This document shows positions 35,405 to 43,070 of a DNA stretch of 64,000 bases, in pieces (position 1 is the first letter of the stretch; every line of letters starts with the position of its first letter). Location: NCBI RefSeq assembly GCF_042652185.1, contig NZ_JBHSIX010000021.1. One strand, 5' to 3'. A program made the translations under genes and the position numbers. The notes beneath the pieces are model-generated. The model saw nothing but the letters and a program-made list of their open reading frames with translations, made no database searches and had not been told where the DNA came from. The stretch is from Actinacidiphila fildesensis. GTDB taxonomy: Bacteria; Actinomycetota; Actinomycetes; Streptomycetales; Streptomycetaceae.

Positions 35405-36924
35405 CGGCCGGCCTCCTGGGTCGTGTTCAGGATGTTGACACCGCGGAACAGCGCGGACGGGCAGCCGTGGCTGACCGCCGCGACCTGGCCGGGCTGGGCC
35501 TTGCCGCAGTTGAAGGCGCCGCCGAGCACATACGTCTGCGGGCCGCCGACGGCTTCCATCGAGCCCCAGAAGTTGGTGGTCGTGGCCTGGTAGGCGACGT
35601 CCTTGAGCTGGCCCGCGAGCCGGCCGTTCTCGATCCGGAAGAACCGCTGGCCGGTGAACTGGAAGTTGTAGCGCTGCATGTCGATGGACCAGGAACGGTC
35701 GCCGACGATGTAGATCCCGCGCTCGACGCCGCCGATCAGCTCCTGCGTCGACGGTCCGTCCGGCGCCGGCTGGAGCGACACGTTCGCCATCCGCTGCACC
35801 GGCACATGGCCGGGGGAGTCGGCGTACGCGCAGCCGTTGGACCGCTCGAAGCCGGTGAGCTTCGCGATCCGGCGGTCCAGCTGGTACCCGACCAGGGTGC
35901 CGTCCTTCACCAGGTCCCAGGTCTGCCCGGCGACGCCCTCGTCGTCGTAGCCGACCGTCGCGAGGCCGTGCTCCGCGGTGCGGTCCCCGGTGACGTTCAT
36001 CAGCGCGGAGCCGTACTTCAACGTGCCCAGCTGGTCGAAGGTCGCGAAGGAGGTGCCCGCGTAGGCCGCTTCGTAGCCCAGCGCCCGGTCCAGCTCGGTG
36101 GCGTGGCCGATCGACTCGTGGATCGTCAGCCACAGGTTGGACGGGTCGACGACGACGTCGTACGAACCGGCCTCCACGGTCGGCGCGAGCATCTTCTCCG
36201 CCAGCAGCTCCGGGATCTCCGCGAGTTCGGCGTCCCAGTCCCAGCCGGTGCCCGTCAGGTACTCCCAGCCGCGGCCGGCCGGCGGGGCCAGGGTGCGCAT
36301 GGAGTCGAAGTCGCCGCTGCCGGGGTCCACCGCGACCGCGGTGAGCTGCGGGTGCAGCCGCACCCGCTGCTGCGTGGTGCTGGTGCCCGCGGTGTCCGCG
36401 TAGAACTTGTTCTCCTGGACGGTCATCAGGGACGCGTCCGCGTGCGCGACGCCCTTCGCGGCGAGCAGCCGGCCGCTCCACTCGGCGAGCAGCGCCGTCT
36501 TCTCCGCGTCCGGGACGTCGAAGGGGTTGGTCCCGTACTCGGAGACCCACACCTTCTCCGCGTGCACCGGCTCGTCCGCCAGCTCGACCCGTTCGTCGGA
36601 TCCCGCGGCGGCGATCACCTTCGCCGACAGCTTCGCCATGGCGACCGCCTGGCCGGCGACCCGCGCCGCCGCGTCCATCGTCAGATCGACGCCGGACGCG
36701 AAGCCCCAGGCGCCGCCGTGCACGACCCGGACCGCGTAGCCGGTGTCCGTGGTGTCCGACGTGCCGGACGGCCTGGCGTCCCGTAGCCGGTACGTGGCGC
36801 TGCGGATCCGTTCGAAGCGGAAGTCCGCGTGCTCGGCTCCGAGCGCCCTGGCCCGGGCGAGTGCCGCGTCGGCCAGCGCCCGCAGCGGCAGTGCCAGGAA
36901 TGACTGATCGACCTCGTGAGGCAC
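35401..36924 (-). CDS. tldD: Metallopeptidase TldD (catalytic subunit)
   Basis: Protein of 507 residues. The zinc site HESIGHATE (HExxxH) lies near residue 250 after NLWLTIHESIG, and the glycine-rich C-terminal region ANVSLQPAPDG, RSWSIDMQRYNFQFTGQ, and VLGGAFNCGKAQPGQ are typical of TldD. It should form the active half of a dimer with the TldE protein encoded directly downstream. The GTG at 36924 is picked because GGAGGAGG precedes it; the longer in-frame ATG adds 26 residues without a ribosome site. Likely cytosolic peptide degradation or peptide maturation. Confidence 0.93.
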   Translation of the reverse strand: MPHEVDQSFLALPLRALADAALARARALGAEHADFRFERIRSATYRLRDARPSGTSDTTDTGYAVRVVHGGAWGFASGVDLTMDAAARVAGQAVAMAKLSAKVIAAAGSDERVELADEPVHAEKVWVSEYGTNPFDVPDAEKTALLAEWSGRLLAAKGVAHADASLMTVQENKFYADTAGTSTTQQRVRLHPQLTAVAVDPGSGDFDSMRTLAPPAGRGWEYLTGTGWDWDAELAEIPELLAEKMLAPTVEAGSYDVVVDPSNLWLTIHESIGHATELDRALGYEAAYAGTSFATFDQLGTLKYGSALMNVTGDRTAEHGLATVGYDDEGVAGQTWDLVKDGTLVGYQLDRRIAKLTGFERSNGCAYADSPGHVPVQRMANVSLQPAPDGPSTQELIGGVERGIYIVGDRSWSIDMQRYNFQFTGQRFFRIENGRLAGQLKDVAYQATTTNFWGSMEAVGGPQTYVLGGAFNCGKAQPGQVAAVSHGCPSALFRGVNILNTTQEAGR

Positions 36925-37075
36925 AGCGGCCTCCTCCTTCGCCCGATTCGACAGGTCTGATGCGACAGGTCTGCGCAGTGAATCATGCCGCTCGGACAGC
37001 ACGGACGGCCACGGTATATCCGGCGCGTTCCGGGAATTGATGATGCTCCGTCAGAAGCCGGTAGCCGCAGGCCTC

Positions 37076-37104
37076 TTGTCGTTGGTCCAGACCAATCCTA
37101 TGCT
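37076..37104 (+). promoter_or_regulatory. LPMO promoter with DasR-like site in the spacer
   Basis: TTGTCG (37076-37081) and TATGCT (37099-37104) are 17 bp apart, ending 68 bp before the LPMO ATG. The spacer contains the palindrome TTGGTCCAGACCAA (37082-37095), close to the DasR responsive-element consensus (TGGTCTAGACCA core). Binding there would block RNA polymerase. Confidence 0.65.
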
Positions 37105-37172
37105 CAGTTCTGCTGTCCCCCCACGCCCCTGTCCGCGCAGTCACCAGCCACAGCACGACAAGGAGCCCCCAC

Positions 37173-38099
37173 ATGTCAGCCCCCCACCTGCCGGCACTCC
37201 GTGTACCCCCGCCGCGGCTTCCCGCGTTCCGCCATGCCGCGGCCGTCGGCGCCGCGGGCGCCGCGGCACTGGCGCTCGTCGCCCTCACCCCGGTGTCCGC
37301 GAGCGCGCACGGCGCCCTCAGCAGCCCCGTCAGCCGGATATCCGCCTGCTACGCCGAAGGCCCGGAACACCCGCAGTCGCAGGTCTGCAAGGACCTGGTC
37401 GCCATGAGCGGCACCCAGCCGCTCTACGACTGGAACGAGGTGAACATCGCCAACGCCGACGGACACAGCCGGGACATCATTCCCGACGGCAAGCTGTGCT
37501 CGGCCAACCGCGACAAGTACAAGGCCCTCGACATGGCCCGCACCGACTGGCCCGCCACCAGCGTCGCCACCGGCTCGTTCAACGTCGGCTTCCGTGTCAC
37601 CGCGCCCCACCGCGGCGTCATGACCCTGTACATCACCAAGGCCGGCTACGACCCGACGAAACCGCTCAAGTGGTCCGACCTGGACGCCACTCCGATCGCC
37701 ACCTACACGACCAGCTCCACCGCGACGAGCGGCTACTACAACTTCACCGCGAAGCTGCCCAGCCGCTCCGGCCGCCACCTGATCTACCAGGTCTGGCAGC
37801 GCACCGACAGCCCCGAGGCGTTCTACGGCTGCTCCGATGTCGTCTTCGGACAGGGCGCCGCCGCCAAGGCCCCGGCCGCGCCCAGCGACCAGCAGATCGC
37901 CGCCGGGGCGAGCCGGTCGACGGTCAGCCACCAGGGCCACGGCGGGGACACCACTCTCGTCACCCAGAACACGGCAGCGAGCGGCCAGGCCGCCGGCACC
38001 CTGAAGACGGCACTCGGCGGCAGCGCCGTTCTCGCCGCGGGAGCCGTCGGAATGATCCTCCGCGGCCGCCGCCGGACCGCAGCCCGCACACAGGCGTAA
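37173..38099 (+). CDS. Lytic polysaccharide monooxygenase, AA10 (chitin/cellulose type)
   Basis: Secreted copper enzyme of 308 residues that oxidatively cleaves crystalline polysaccharide. The signal peptide ends VSASA, so mature protein begins with H46 (HGALSSPVSR); the second histidine-brace residue is H146 in VTAPHRGVM, and an aromatic axial residue is in AFYGCSDVVFG. DWNEVNIANADG is typical of chitin-active AA10. After the catalytic domain comes a linker and a C-terminal hydrophobic segment (about 276-297) followed by RGRRRTAAR, which could anchor it in the membrane; no LPxTG-type motif is seen. The ribosome site is AAGGAG. A DasR-like site in the promoter fits chitin regulation. Confidence 0.93.
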   Translation: MSAPHLPALRVPPPRLPAFRHAAAVGAAGAAALALVALTPVSASAHGALSSPVSRISACYAEGPEHPQSQVCKDLVAMSGTQPLYDWNEVNIANADGHSRDIIPDGKLCSANRDKYKALDMARTDWPATSVATGSFNVGFRVTAPHRGVMTLYITKAGYDPTKPLKWSDLDATPIATYTTSSTATSGYYNFTAKLPSRSGRHLIYQVWQRTDSPEAFYGCSDVVFGQGAAAKAPAAPSDQQIAAGASRSTVSHQGHGGDTTLVTQNTAASGQAAGTLKTALGGSAVLAAGAVGMILRGRRRTAARTQA

Positions 38100-38117
38100 C
38101 TCCGCCGACTGTAGGGA

Positions 38118-38149
38118 CCCGACAGGGACAGCTGGATGCCCCTGTCGGG
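38118..38149 (+). terminator. 10-bp hairpin after the LPMO gene
   Basis: CCCGACAGGG (38118-38127) pairs with CCCTGTCGGG (38140-38149) around a 12-nt loop, 18 bp after the LPMO stop. It separates it from fabG. Confidence 0.65.
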
Positions 38150-38222
38150 GCCGGTTCCCTGTATCGCTGCCCGGACCGATAGTTTCGTGGTGATAGCCAC
38201 AACTATGGGAAAGGGTGATCCG

Positions 38223-38927
38223 TTGAGCCGCTCGGTTCTCGTCACCGGAGGAAACCGGGGCATCGGCCTCGCCATCGCCCAGGCCTTCGCCGACGCGGGT
38301 GACAAGGTCGCCATCACCTACCGCTCGGGCGAGCCACCAGCGGGCTTCCTCGCGGTGCGGTGCGACATCACGGACGCCGAACAGGTCGAGCAGGCCTACA
38401 AGGAGATCGAGGAGAAGCACGGCGCGGTCGAGGTGCTGATCGCCAACGCCGGCGTCACCCGCGACCAGCTGCTGCTCCGGATGACCGACGAGGACTTCAC
38501 CTCGGTCCTGGAGACGAACCTCACGGGCACCTTCCGTGTGGTCAAGGCCGCCGCTCGGAAGATGCTGCGGGCCCGCAAGGGACGCATCGTGCTCATCTCG
38601 TCGGTCGTGGGCCTGCTCGGCTCCGCCGGCCAGTCGAACTACGCCGCCTCCAAGGCCGGCCTGGTCGGCTTCGCGCGCTCGCTGGCCCGTGAGCTCGGCT
38701 CGCGCAACATCACCGTGAACGTCGTAGCCCCCGGCTTCGTGGACACCGACATGACCCGCACGCTCAGCGACGAGCAGCGCGAGAAGATCGTCGGCCAGAT
38801 CCCGCTGGGCCGTTACGCGCAGACCGCGGAGATCGCCTCCTCGGTCCGCTTTCTCGCCTCCGAAGAGGCCGCATACATCACTGGTGCCGTCATTCCCGTA
38901 GACGGCGGATTGGGCATGGGTCACTGA
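38223..38927 (+). CDS. fabG: 3-oxoacyl-ACP reductase FabG
   Basis: NADPH-dependent ketoreductase of fatty acid synthesis, 234 residues. TGGNRGIG (8-15), ANAG (74-77), catalytic S127 in LISSVVG and Y140/K144 in YAASK are all present, and it ends GAVIPVDGGLGMGH as in other actinobacterial FabG1 proteins. The TTG at 38223 is preferred because AAAGGG lies at the right distance and the protein then starts MSRSVLVTGG like its homologues; an ATG at 38205 would add six residues. It is 5 bp from fabI, an arrangement shared with mycobacterial fabG1-inhA. Confidence 0.93.
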   Translation: MSRSVLVTGGNRGIGLAIAQAFADAGDKVAITYRSGEPPAGFLAVRCDITDAEQVEQAYKEIEEKHGAVEVLIANAGVTRDQLLLRMTDEDFTSVLETNLTGTFRVVKAAARKMLRARKGRIVLISSVVGLLGSAGQSNYAASKAGLVGFARSLARELGSRNITVNVVAPGFVDTDMTRTLSDEQREKIVGQIPLGRYAQTAEIASSVRFLASEEAAYITGAVIPVDGGLGMGH

Positions 38928-38932
38928 TCACC

Positions 38933-39703
38933 ATGAGTGGAATTCTCGAAGGCAAGCGCATCCTGATCACCGGAGTGCTGATGGAGTCCTCCATCGCGTT
39001 CCACACCGCCAAGCTGGCGCAGGAGCAGGGCGCTGAGATCATCCTCACCGCCTTCCCGCGGCCCACCCTGACCGAGCGCATCGCCAGGAAGCTGCCGAAG
39101 CCCACCAAGGTCATCGAGCTGGACGTGACCAACCCCGAGCACCTCGGGTCGCTCGCGGACACCGTACGCACCGAGCTCGGCAGCCTGGACGGGGTCGTGC
39201 ACTCCATCGGCTTCGCGCCCCAGGACGCGCTGGGCGGCAACTTCCTCAACGCCCCGTGGGAGTCCGTCGCCACCGCGATGCACGTCTCCGCGTTCTCGCT
39301 GAAGTCGCTCACCATGGCGTGCCTGCCGCTGATGAGCAACGGCGGCGGCTCGGTCGTCGGCCTCACCTTCGACGCGCAGTACGCCTGGCCGCAGTACGAC
39401 TGGATGGGCCCGGCCAAGGCCGCGCTGGAGGCGACGTCCCGCTACCTCGCCCGTGACCTGGGCAAGCAGAACGTCCGCTGCAACCTGATCTCCGCCGGAC
39501 CGATCGGCTCGATGGCCGCCAAGTCCATCCCGGGCTTCTCGGAGCTGGCGGACGTCTGGAACCACCGCTCCCCGCTGGAGTGGGACATGTCCGACCCGGA
39601 GCCCACCGGCCGCGGTGTCGTCGCCCTGCTCTCGGACTGGTTCCCGAAGACCACCGGCGAGATCATCCACGTCGACGGCGGCCTGCACGCGGTCGGTGCC
39701 TGA
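38933..39703 (+). CDS. fabI: Enoyl-ACP reductase FabI (InhA-like)
   Basis: NADH-dependent enoyl reductase of type II fatty acid synthesis, 256 residues. It starts MSGILEGKRILITGVLMESS with the glycine-poor cofactor motif typical of FabI/InhA; SIGFAPQDALGG is the inhibitor-site loop region; the active pair is Tyr and Lys in YDWMGPAK (Tyr-x6-Lys). It ends IIHVDGGLHAVGA. The start ATG is 5 bp after the fabG stop, so the two form an operon, followed by a strong hairpin. It would be the target of triclosan/isoniazid-adduct type inhibitors by family. Confidence 0.94.
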   Translation: MSGILEGKRILITGVLMESSIAFHTAKLAQEQGAEIILTAFPRPTLTERIARKLPKPTKVIELDVTNPEHLGSLADTVRTELGSLDGVVHSIGFAPQDALGGNFLNAPWESVATAMHVSAFSLKSLTMACLPLMSNGGGSVVGLTFDAQYAWPQYDWMGPAKAALEATSRYLARDLGKQNVRCNLISAGPIGSMAAKSIPGFSELADVWNHRSPLEWDMSDPEPTGRGVVALLSDWFPKTTGEIIHVDGGLHAVGA

Positions 39704-39727
39704 CCCGTACCGCTCCTGACGCACGGC

Positions 39728-39774
39728 GAACGCCCGGTCCCCGACGCTTCCACAGCGTCCGGGGCCGGGCGTTC
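39728..39774. terminator. Long hairpin between convergent fabI and FadR-type gene
   Basis: GAACGCCCGG.CCCCGGACGCT-type arms (39728-39748 and 39754-39774) pair with one or two mismatches around TTCCAC. It lies 25 bp after fabI and 18 bp after the leftward regulator's stop. Confidence 0.75.
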
Positions 39775-39791
39775 TCCGTGCTCTGCGGGGG

Positions 39792-40472
39792 TCAGGGCGT
39801 GCCGAGCCCCCGGCAGTGGAAGGCGTGCCCGGCGGCCTCGGCCGACGCCGTCCCCGCGTCGCCCGCGCGGATCGCCTCCACCAGCCGGGCGTGGTCCAGG
39901 TGCTGCTCGGGGCGCAGCACCTCGCCGACGTCCGCGCGCAGGAAGTCGCGCAGCACCTCGCCGAGGTCCGCGTAGAGCTCGGCCAGCACGTCGTTGTGCG
40001 AGGCGCCGACGACCGCCAGGTGCAGCGTCGCGTCCGCGTCGACGAACGCGGCGGCGTCCCCCGACTCCCAGGCCCGCTCGCGGCGCTCCAGCAGGGTGTC
40101 GAGATGCCGCAGATCGCGGTCGGTGCGGCGGGCGGCGGCCAGTCCCGCGGCGGACGCCTCCAGGGCGCTGCGCAGCTCGGCGACATGCCGCGGATCGGCG
40201 TCCGCGAACCGGCGCTGCATCACGCCCGCCAGCTCGCTGGTGGCCAGGACATAGGTGCCGGAGCCCTGCCGGATGTCGAGCAGCCCGTTATGGGCCAGCG
40301 CTCTGACCGCCTCACGGACGGTGTTGCGGGCGACGCCGAGCTGGTCGACCAGCTCGGGTTCGGTCGGGATACGGGAGCCGACCGGCCACTCACCGGACGT
40401 GATCTGGGTACGCAGCCGGGCGATCACCTGGTCGGCGAGCGTGGACTGCCGGGGGAGTGGGCCGAGATTCAT
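39792..40472 (-). CDS. FadR/GntR family regulator (FCD domain)
   Basis: Regulator of 226 residues. The N-terminal winged helix (LADQVIARLRTQITSGEWPVG, then VARNTVREAVRALAHNGLL and RQGSGTYV) is GntR-type; the C-terminal FCD domain (about 90-220) has ELRSALEASAAGLAA and metal-ligand candidates D..H (DADATLHLAVVGASHND) and HLDHARLVEAI. It is divergent from a transporter gene and its ATG abuts a perfect palindrome, with no Shine-Dalgarno site, so the mRNA is probably leaderless. Ligand probably a small carboxylate; it likely controls itself and the transporter. Confidence 0.92.
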   Translation of the reverse strand: MNLGPLPRQSTLADQVIARLRTQITSGEWPVGSRIPTEPELVDQLGVARNTVREAVRALAHNGLLDIRQGSGTYVLATSELAGVMQRRFADADPRHVAELRSALEASAAGLAAARRTDRDLRHLDTLLERRERAWESGDAAAFVDADATLHLAVVGASHNDVLAELYADLGEVLRDFLRADVGEVLRPEQHLDHARLVEAIRAGDAGTASAEAAGHAFHCRGLGTP

Positions 40473-40491
40473 CCCATCATTCTATGATGGG
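40473..40491. promoter_or_regulatory. Palindromic operator overlapping two divergent -10 boxes
   Basis: CCCATCAT-TCT-ATGATGGG is a perfect inverted repeat (8-bp arms). Plus-strand TATGAT (40483-40488) lies 6 nt before the transporter ATG; minus-strand TAGAAT (40484-40479) lies 6 nt before the regulator ATG. Both genes would therefore be leaderless and under one operator. Confidence 0.7.
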
Positions 40492-40494
40492 TGC

Positions 40495-41826
40495 ATGCGC
40501 GATGACGAACCCCGCACCCTCGACCGCGACAAGGCCGTGTCCATACCGGGCATACCGGGATCCGCACCCGGGTCAGCACCGGCTCCCGGACCGGATTCCC
40601 TACCGGCTCCCTTGCCGGAGACGGCGGCGCTCCCCGTCTGGACGCGCCGCCTCGTGCTCGCCGGGCTGGTGCTCGCCGCGCTCAACCTCCGCCCCGCGGT
40701 CACCAGCCTCGGGCCGCTCATGAAGGAGGTCAGGGCCGGCCTCGGCATGAGCGGCGCCGTGGCCGGGTTCCTCACCTCCGTGCCCGCCCTGTGCTTCGCG
40801 CTCTTCGGCATCGCCGCCCCGCGACTGGCCCGCCGCTTCGGCGCGGGCGCCGTGGTCTGCGCGGGCATGGCGGGCATCGCCACCGGGCTGCTGCTGCGCC
40901 CGTTCGCGAGCGGCACCGTGCTCTTCCTCGCCGCCAGCGCCGTGGCCCTGGCCGGTATCGCGGTGAGCAACATCCTGATGCCGGTGATCGTCAAGCGGTA
41001 CTTCCCCGACCGGGTCGGCGCGATGACCGGGCTCTACTCGATGGCGCTCTCCCTCGGCACCGCGGCCGCCGCCGCGGCGACCGTGCCCCTGACCTCCGCC
41101 ATGGGCCACGGCTGGCGGCTCGGCCTGGGCGTCTGGGCGGCGCTCGCCGTCGTCGCGATCGTGCCGTGGCTCGGCCTGGTCCGGGACCGCAGCTCCGCCG
41201 CGCGGCCCGCCCCCGCAGGTTCTGGCCCCGCCACCGACGGGAACACCGGCCGGATCATCCGCAGCCGTACGGCTTGGGCGCTCGCCTGCTTCTTCGGGCT
41301 GCAGGCCACCGCCGCCTACGTCACGATGGGCTGGATGCCGCAGATCTTCCGCGACGCCGGGCTCTCCGCCGGCACCGCGGGGGCGCTGCTCGCCGTGACG
41401 ATGGTGATGGGCGTCCCGCTCTCCTTCGCGCTGCCCTCGCTCGCCGGCCGGATGCGGCACCAGGGTCCGCTCGTCGTCGTCCTCGCGCTCTTCGGCCTCG
41501 CCGGGTACACCGGCCTGTGGCTGGCCCCCGCCGGTGCCCCCTGGGTGTGGGCGCTGCTGCTCGGCATCGCCAACTGCGCCTTCCCGCTGGCCCTGACGAT
41601 GGTCGGGATGCGCTCGCGCACCGGCGCGGGAGTGGTCCGGCTGTCCGCCTTCGCGCAGAGCACCGGCTATCTGATCTCGATCCCGGGGCCGATCCTGGTC
41701 GGCGCCCTCTACCAGCACAGCGGCGGCTGGGACCTGCCCATCGCGCTGATGGCGGCGCTCATGGTGCCGCAGATCGTCGTCGGCGTGCTGGCCGGACGCA
41801 ACCGGTACATCGAGGACGAACTGTGA
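40495..41826 (+). CDS. MFS transporter, CynX/NimT family
   Basis: Permease of 443 residues with 12 predicted helices after a 45-residue Pro/Ser-rich N-terminal tail. The first helix (VLAGLVLAALNLRPAVTSLG) carries the N-L-R-P-A motif typical of CynX/NimT proteins, which move cyanate, nitroimidazoles or related small compounds; the substrate here is unknown. The ATG at 40495 has no ribosome site but follows a TATGAT -10 by 6 nt, so a leaderless mRNA is predicted. It is divergent from a FadR-type regulator and followed by a 40-residue membrane peptide gene, a known companion. Confidence 0.9.
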   Translation: MRDDEPRTLDRDKAVSIPGIPGSAPGSAPAPGPDSLPAPLPETAALPVWTRRLVLAGLVLAALNLRPAVTSLGPLMKEVRAGLGMSGAVAGFLTSVPALCFALFGIAAPRLARRFGAGAVVCAGMAGIATGLLLRPFASGTVLFLAASAVALAGIAVSNILMPVIVKRYFPDRVGAMTGLYSMALSLGTAAAAAATVPLTSAMGHGWRLGLGVWAALAVVAIVPWLGLVRDRSSAARPAPAGSGPATDGNTGRIIRSRTAWALACFFGLQATAAYVTMGWMPQIFRDAGLSAGTAGALLAVTMVMGVPLSFALPSLAGRMRHQGPLVVVLALFGLAGYTGLWLAPAGAPWVWALLLGIANCAFPLALTMVGMRSRTGAGVVRLSAFAQSTGYLISIPGPILVGALYQHSGGWDLPIALMAALMVPQIVVGVLAGRNRYIEDEL

Positions 41827-41883
41827 CCGCGCCGCGGGCGACCCCGCCGCGGTCCTCTTCGGGGCCGGTGCGAGACTGGGCCC

Positions 41884-42006
41884 ATGCCCGTACTTGAGCC
41901 CAACCCCCCGCACAGCCAGAAGCGGCTGATGATCATCATCGGTCTGATGCTGGCTGTTCCGGCCTTCGTCGCGATCATCGCGACCGTCGCGGCCAAGTTC
42001 GGCTGA
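41884..42006 (+). CDS. 40-residue membrane peptide next to the MFS gene (SGM_5486-like)
   Basis: Peptide starting MPVLEPNPPHSQKRLM with one helix (IIIGLMLAVPAFVAIIATVA) and ending AAKFG. I recall a family of such Streptomyces peptides named 'SGM_5486 family transporter-associated protein', found just behind this transporter type. It starts 57 bp after the transporter stop and is closed by a perfect hairpin, so it is probably on the same mRNA. A role as small subunit or stabiliser of the permease is inferred from position only. Confidence 0.75.
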   Translation: MPVLEPNPPHSQKRLMIIIGLMLAVPAFVAIIATVAAKFG

Positions 42007-42024
42007 ACCGCCGCCCCTGAGGCC

Positions 42025-42048
42025 GATGGTGGGGACAACCCCACCATC
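42025..42048 (+). terminator. 10-bp perfect hairpin after the MFS-associated peptide
   Basis: GATGGTGGGG (42025-42034) and CCCCACCATC (42039-42048) pair around ACAA, 18 bp behind the peptide's stop. Confidence 0.75.
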
Positions 42049-42161
42049 CCTAGGGGGGCCAGGTCAGGGTCGAGTGGGTGGCCCGCCCGATGGGATCTTC
42101 GAGTGCCCTTCCGTAGTTTCGAAGGGTCAGAACATTCCAGCACTTCACGGAGGCGGTCACC

Positions 42162-42404
42162 GTGTCCACCCAGTCCATCCAGGCACCCACCCGCCCCTCG
42201 CGGCACACGGTCGGCCAGGGGGCCGGCGGGGTCCAGACGCGCCTCCCGTGGTGGGCCGTCGCGCTGCCCGCGCTCGCCTTCGCCGCGCTGCTCATGCTGA
42301 TCGCCGGACCCGGCCGGAGCGACACCTCGGCGGCCGAGCCCGCCGGCCACCTCATCGCCCGCATCGCGGACGCGCTCCCCGATATCGCCCAGCACCTCCT
42401 GTGA
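42162..42404 (+). CDS. Small membrane protein, unknown function
   Basis: Eighty residues. A polar Thr/Ser/Gln N-terminus of about 27 residues is followed by one helix (WWAVALPALAFAALLMLIAG) and a short amphipathic tail (GHLIARIADALPDIAQHLL). The GTG at 42162 has GGAGG 7 nt upstream. No motif identifies a family. It lies between the MFS operon and a SixA-like phosphatase gene, 94 bp from the latter. It may be a single-pass scaffold or regulatory peptide. Confidence 0.7.
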   Translation: MSTQSIQAPTRPSRHTVGQGAGGVQTRLPWWAVALPALAFAALLMLIAGPGRSDTSAAEPAGHLIARIADALPDIAQHLL

Positions 42405-42498
42405 TGCCGCGGCCTCTGATGAGCGGCGCCCACGGGCCGGTGCGGGCCGTAACGGCCAGCCCGCGCCTGATCGCGGATTTTCTGGAAAGCTGAGGGGC

Positions 42499-43020
42499 AT
42501 GAGCGTCGACTCGCCCCGCACGATCGTCCTACTCCGTCACGCCAAGGCCGACTGGCCCTCGGTCGCCGACCACGAGCGGCCGCTGGCCGAGCGCGGCCGT
42601 ACGGACGCCTCCGTGGCGGGCCGCCGGCTCGCCGACGCGGGGATCGCCCCTGACCTGGTCCTGTGCTCCACCGCCGCCCGCACCCGTGAGACCTGGAAGC
42701 TCGCCGCGCACGAGATGCCGCAGCGACCCAGGACGGTCTACGAGGAGCGGCTGTACGAAGCGAGCCTGGGCGAGCTGCTGGCCCTGCTCAACGAGACCCC
42801 CGACGACATCGGCACCCTGCTGGTCATCGGCCACAACCCCGGCATGCACGCCCTCGCCGACGCCCTCGCGGGCACCGCCGAGGCGGACGCCCTGGCCCGG
42901 ATGAACCGCGGCGGCTTCCCGACCGCGGCCTTCGGCGTCGTCACGTTCTCCGGTTCCTGGAAGTCCGTGGAGCACGGCGTCGGCCGGCTGGCCGACTACT
43001 GGGTGCCGCACGAGGCCTGA
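42499..43020 (+). CDS. SixA-like histidine phosphatase family protein
   Basis: Protein of 173 residues. The N-terminal VLLRHAKADWP carries the RHA motif with the catalytic His near residue 14; RPLAERGRTDA, CSTAARTRET (second Arg) and VIGHNPGMH (second His) complete the phosphoglycerate-mutase-like active site. SixA dephosphorylates phosphohistidine proteins in E. coli, but short family members also act on small phosphoesters. The ATG at 42499 follows GAGGGG. It is convergent with serB 50 bp away. Confidence 0.9.
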   Translation: MSVDSPRTIVLLRHAKADWPSVADHERPLAERGRTDASVAGRRLADAGIAPDLVLCSTAARTRETWKLAAHEMPQRPRTVYEERLYEASLGELLALLNETPDDIGTLLVIGHNPGMHALADALAGTAEADALARMNRGGFPTAAFGVVTFSGSWKSVEHGVGRLADYWVPHEA

Positions 43021-43070
43021 GCCCGGCCGGACGGATCGCGCGGCGAGGCCTGACGCGATCCCCTCCCGGC

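Noticed and set aside
40473..40491. Reading the palindrome as a terminator
   Set aside because: It lies between two divergent start codons, so there is no transcript to terminate; an operator fits better.
42404..42493. A 29-codon frame (MPRPLMSGAHG...) overlapping the stop of the small membrane protein
   Set aside because: It has the overlap of a coupled gene but no hydrophobic or conserved feature; too short to support without homologues.
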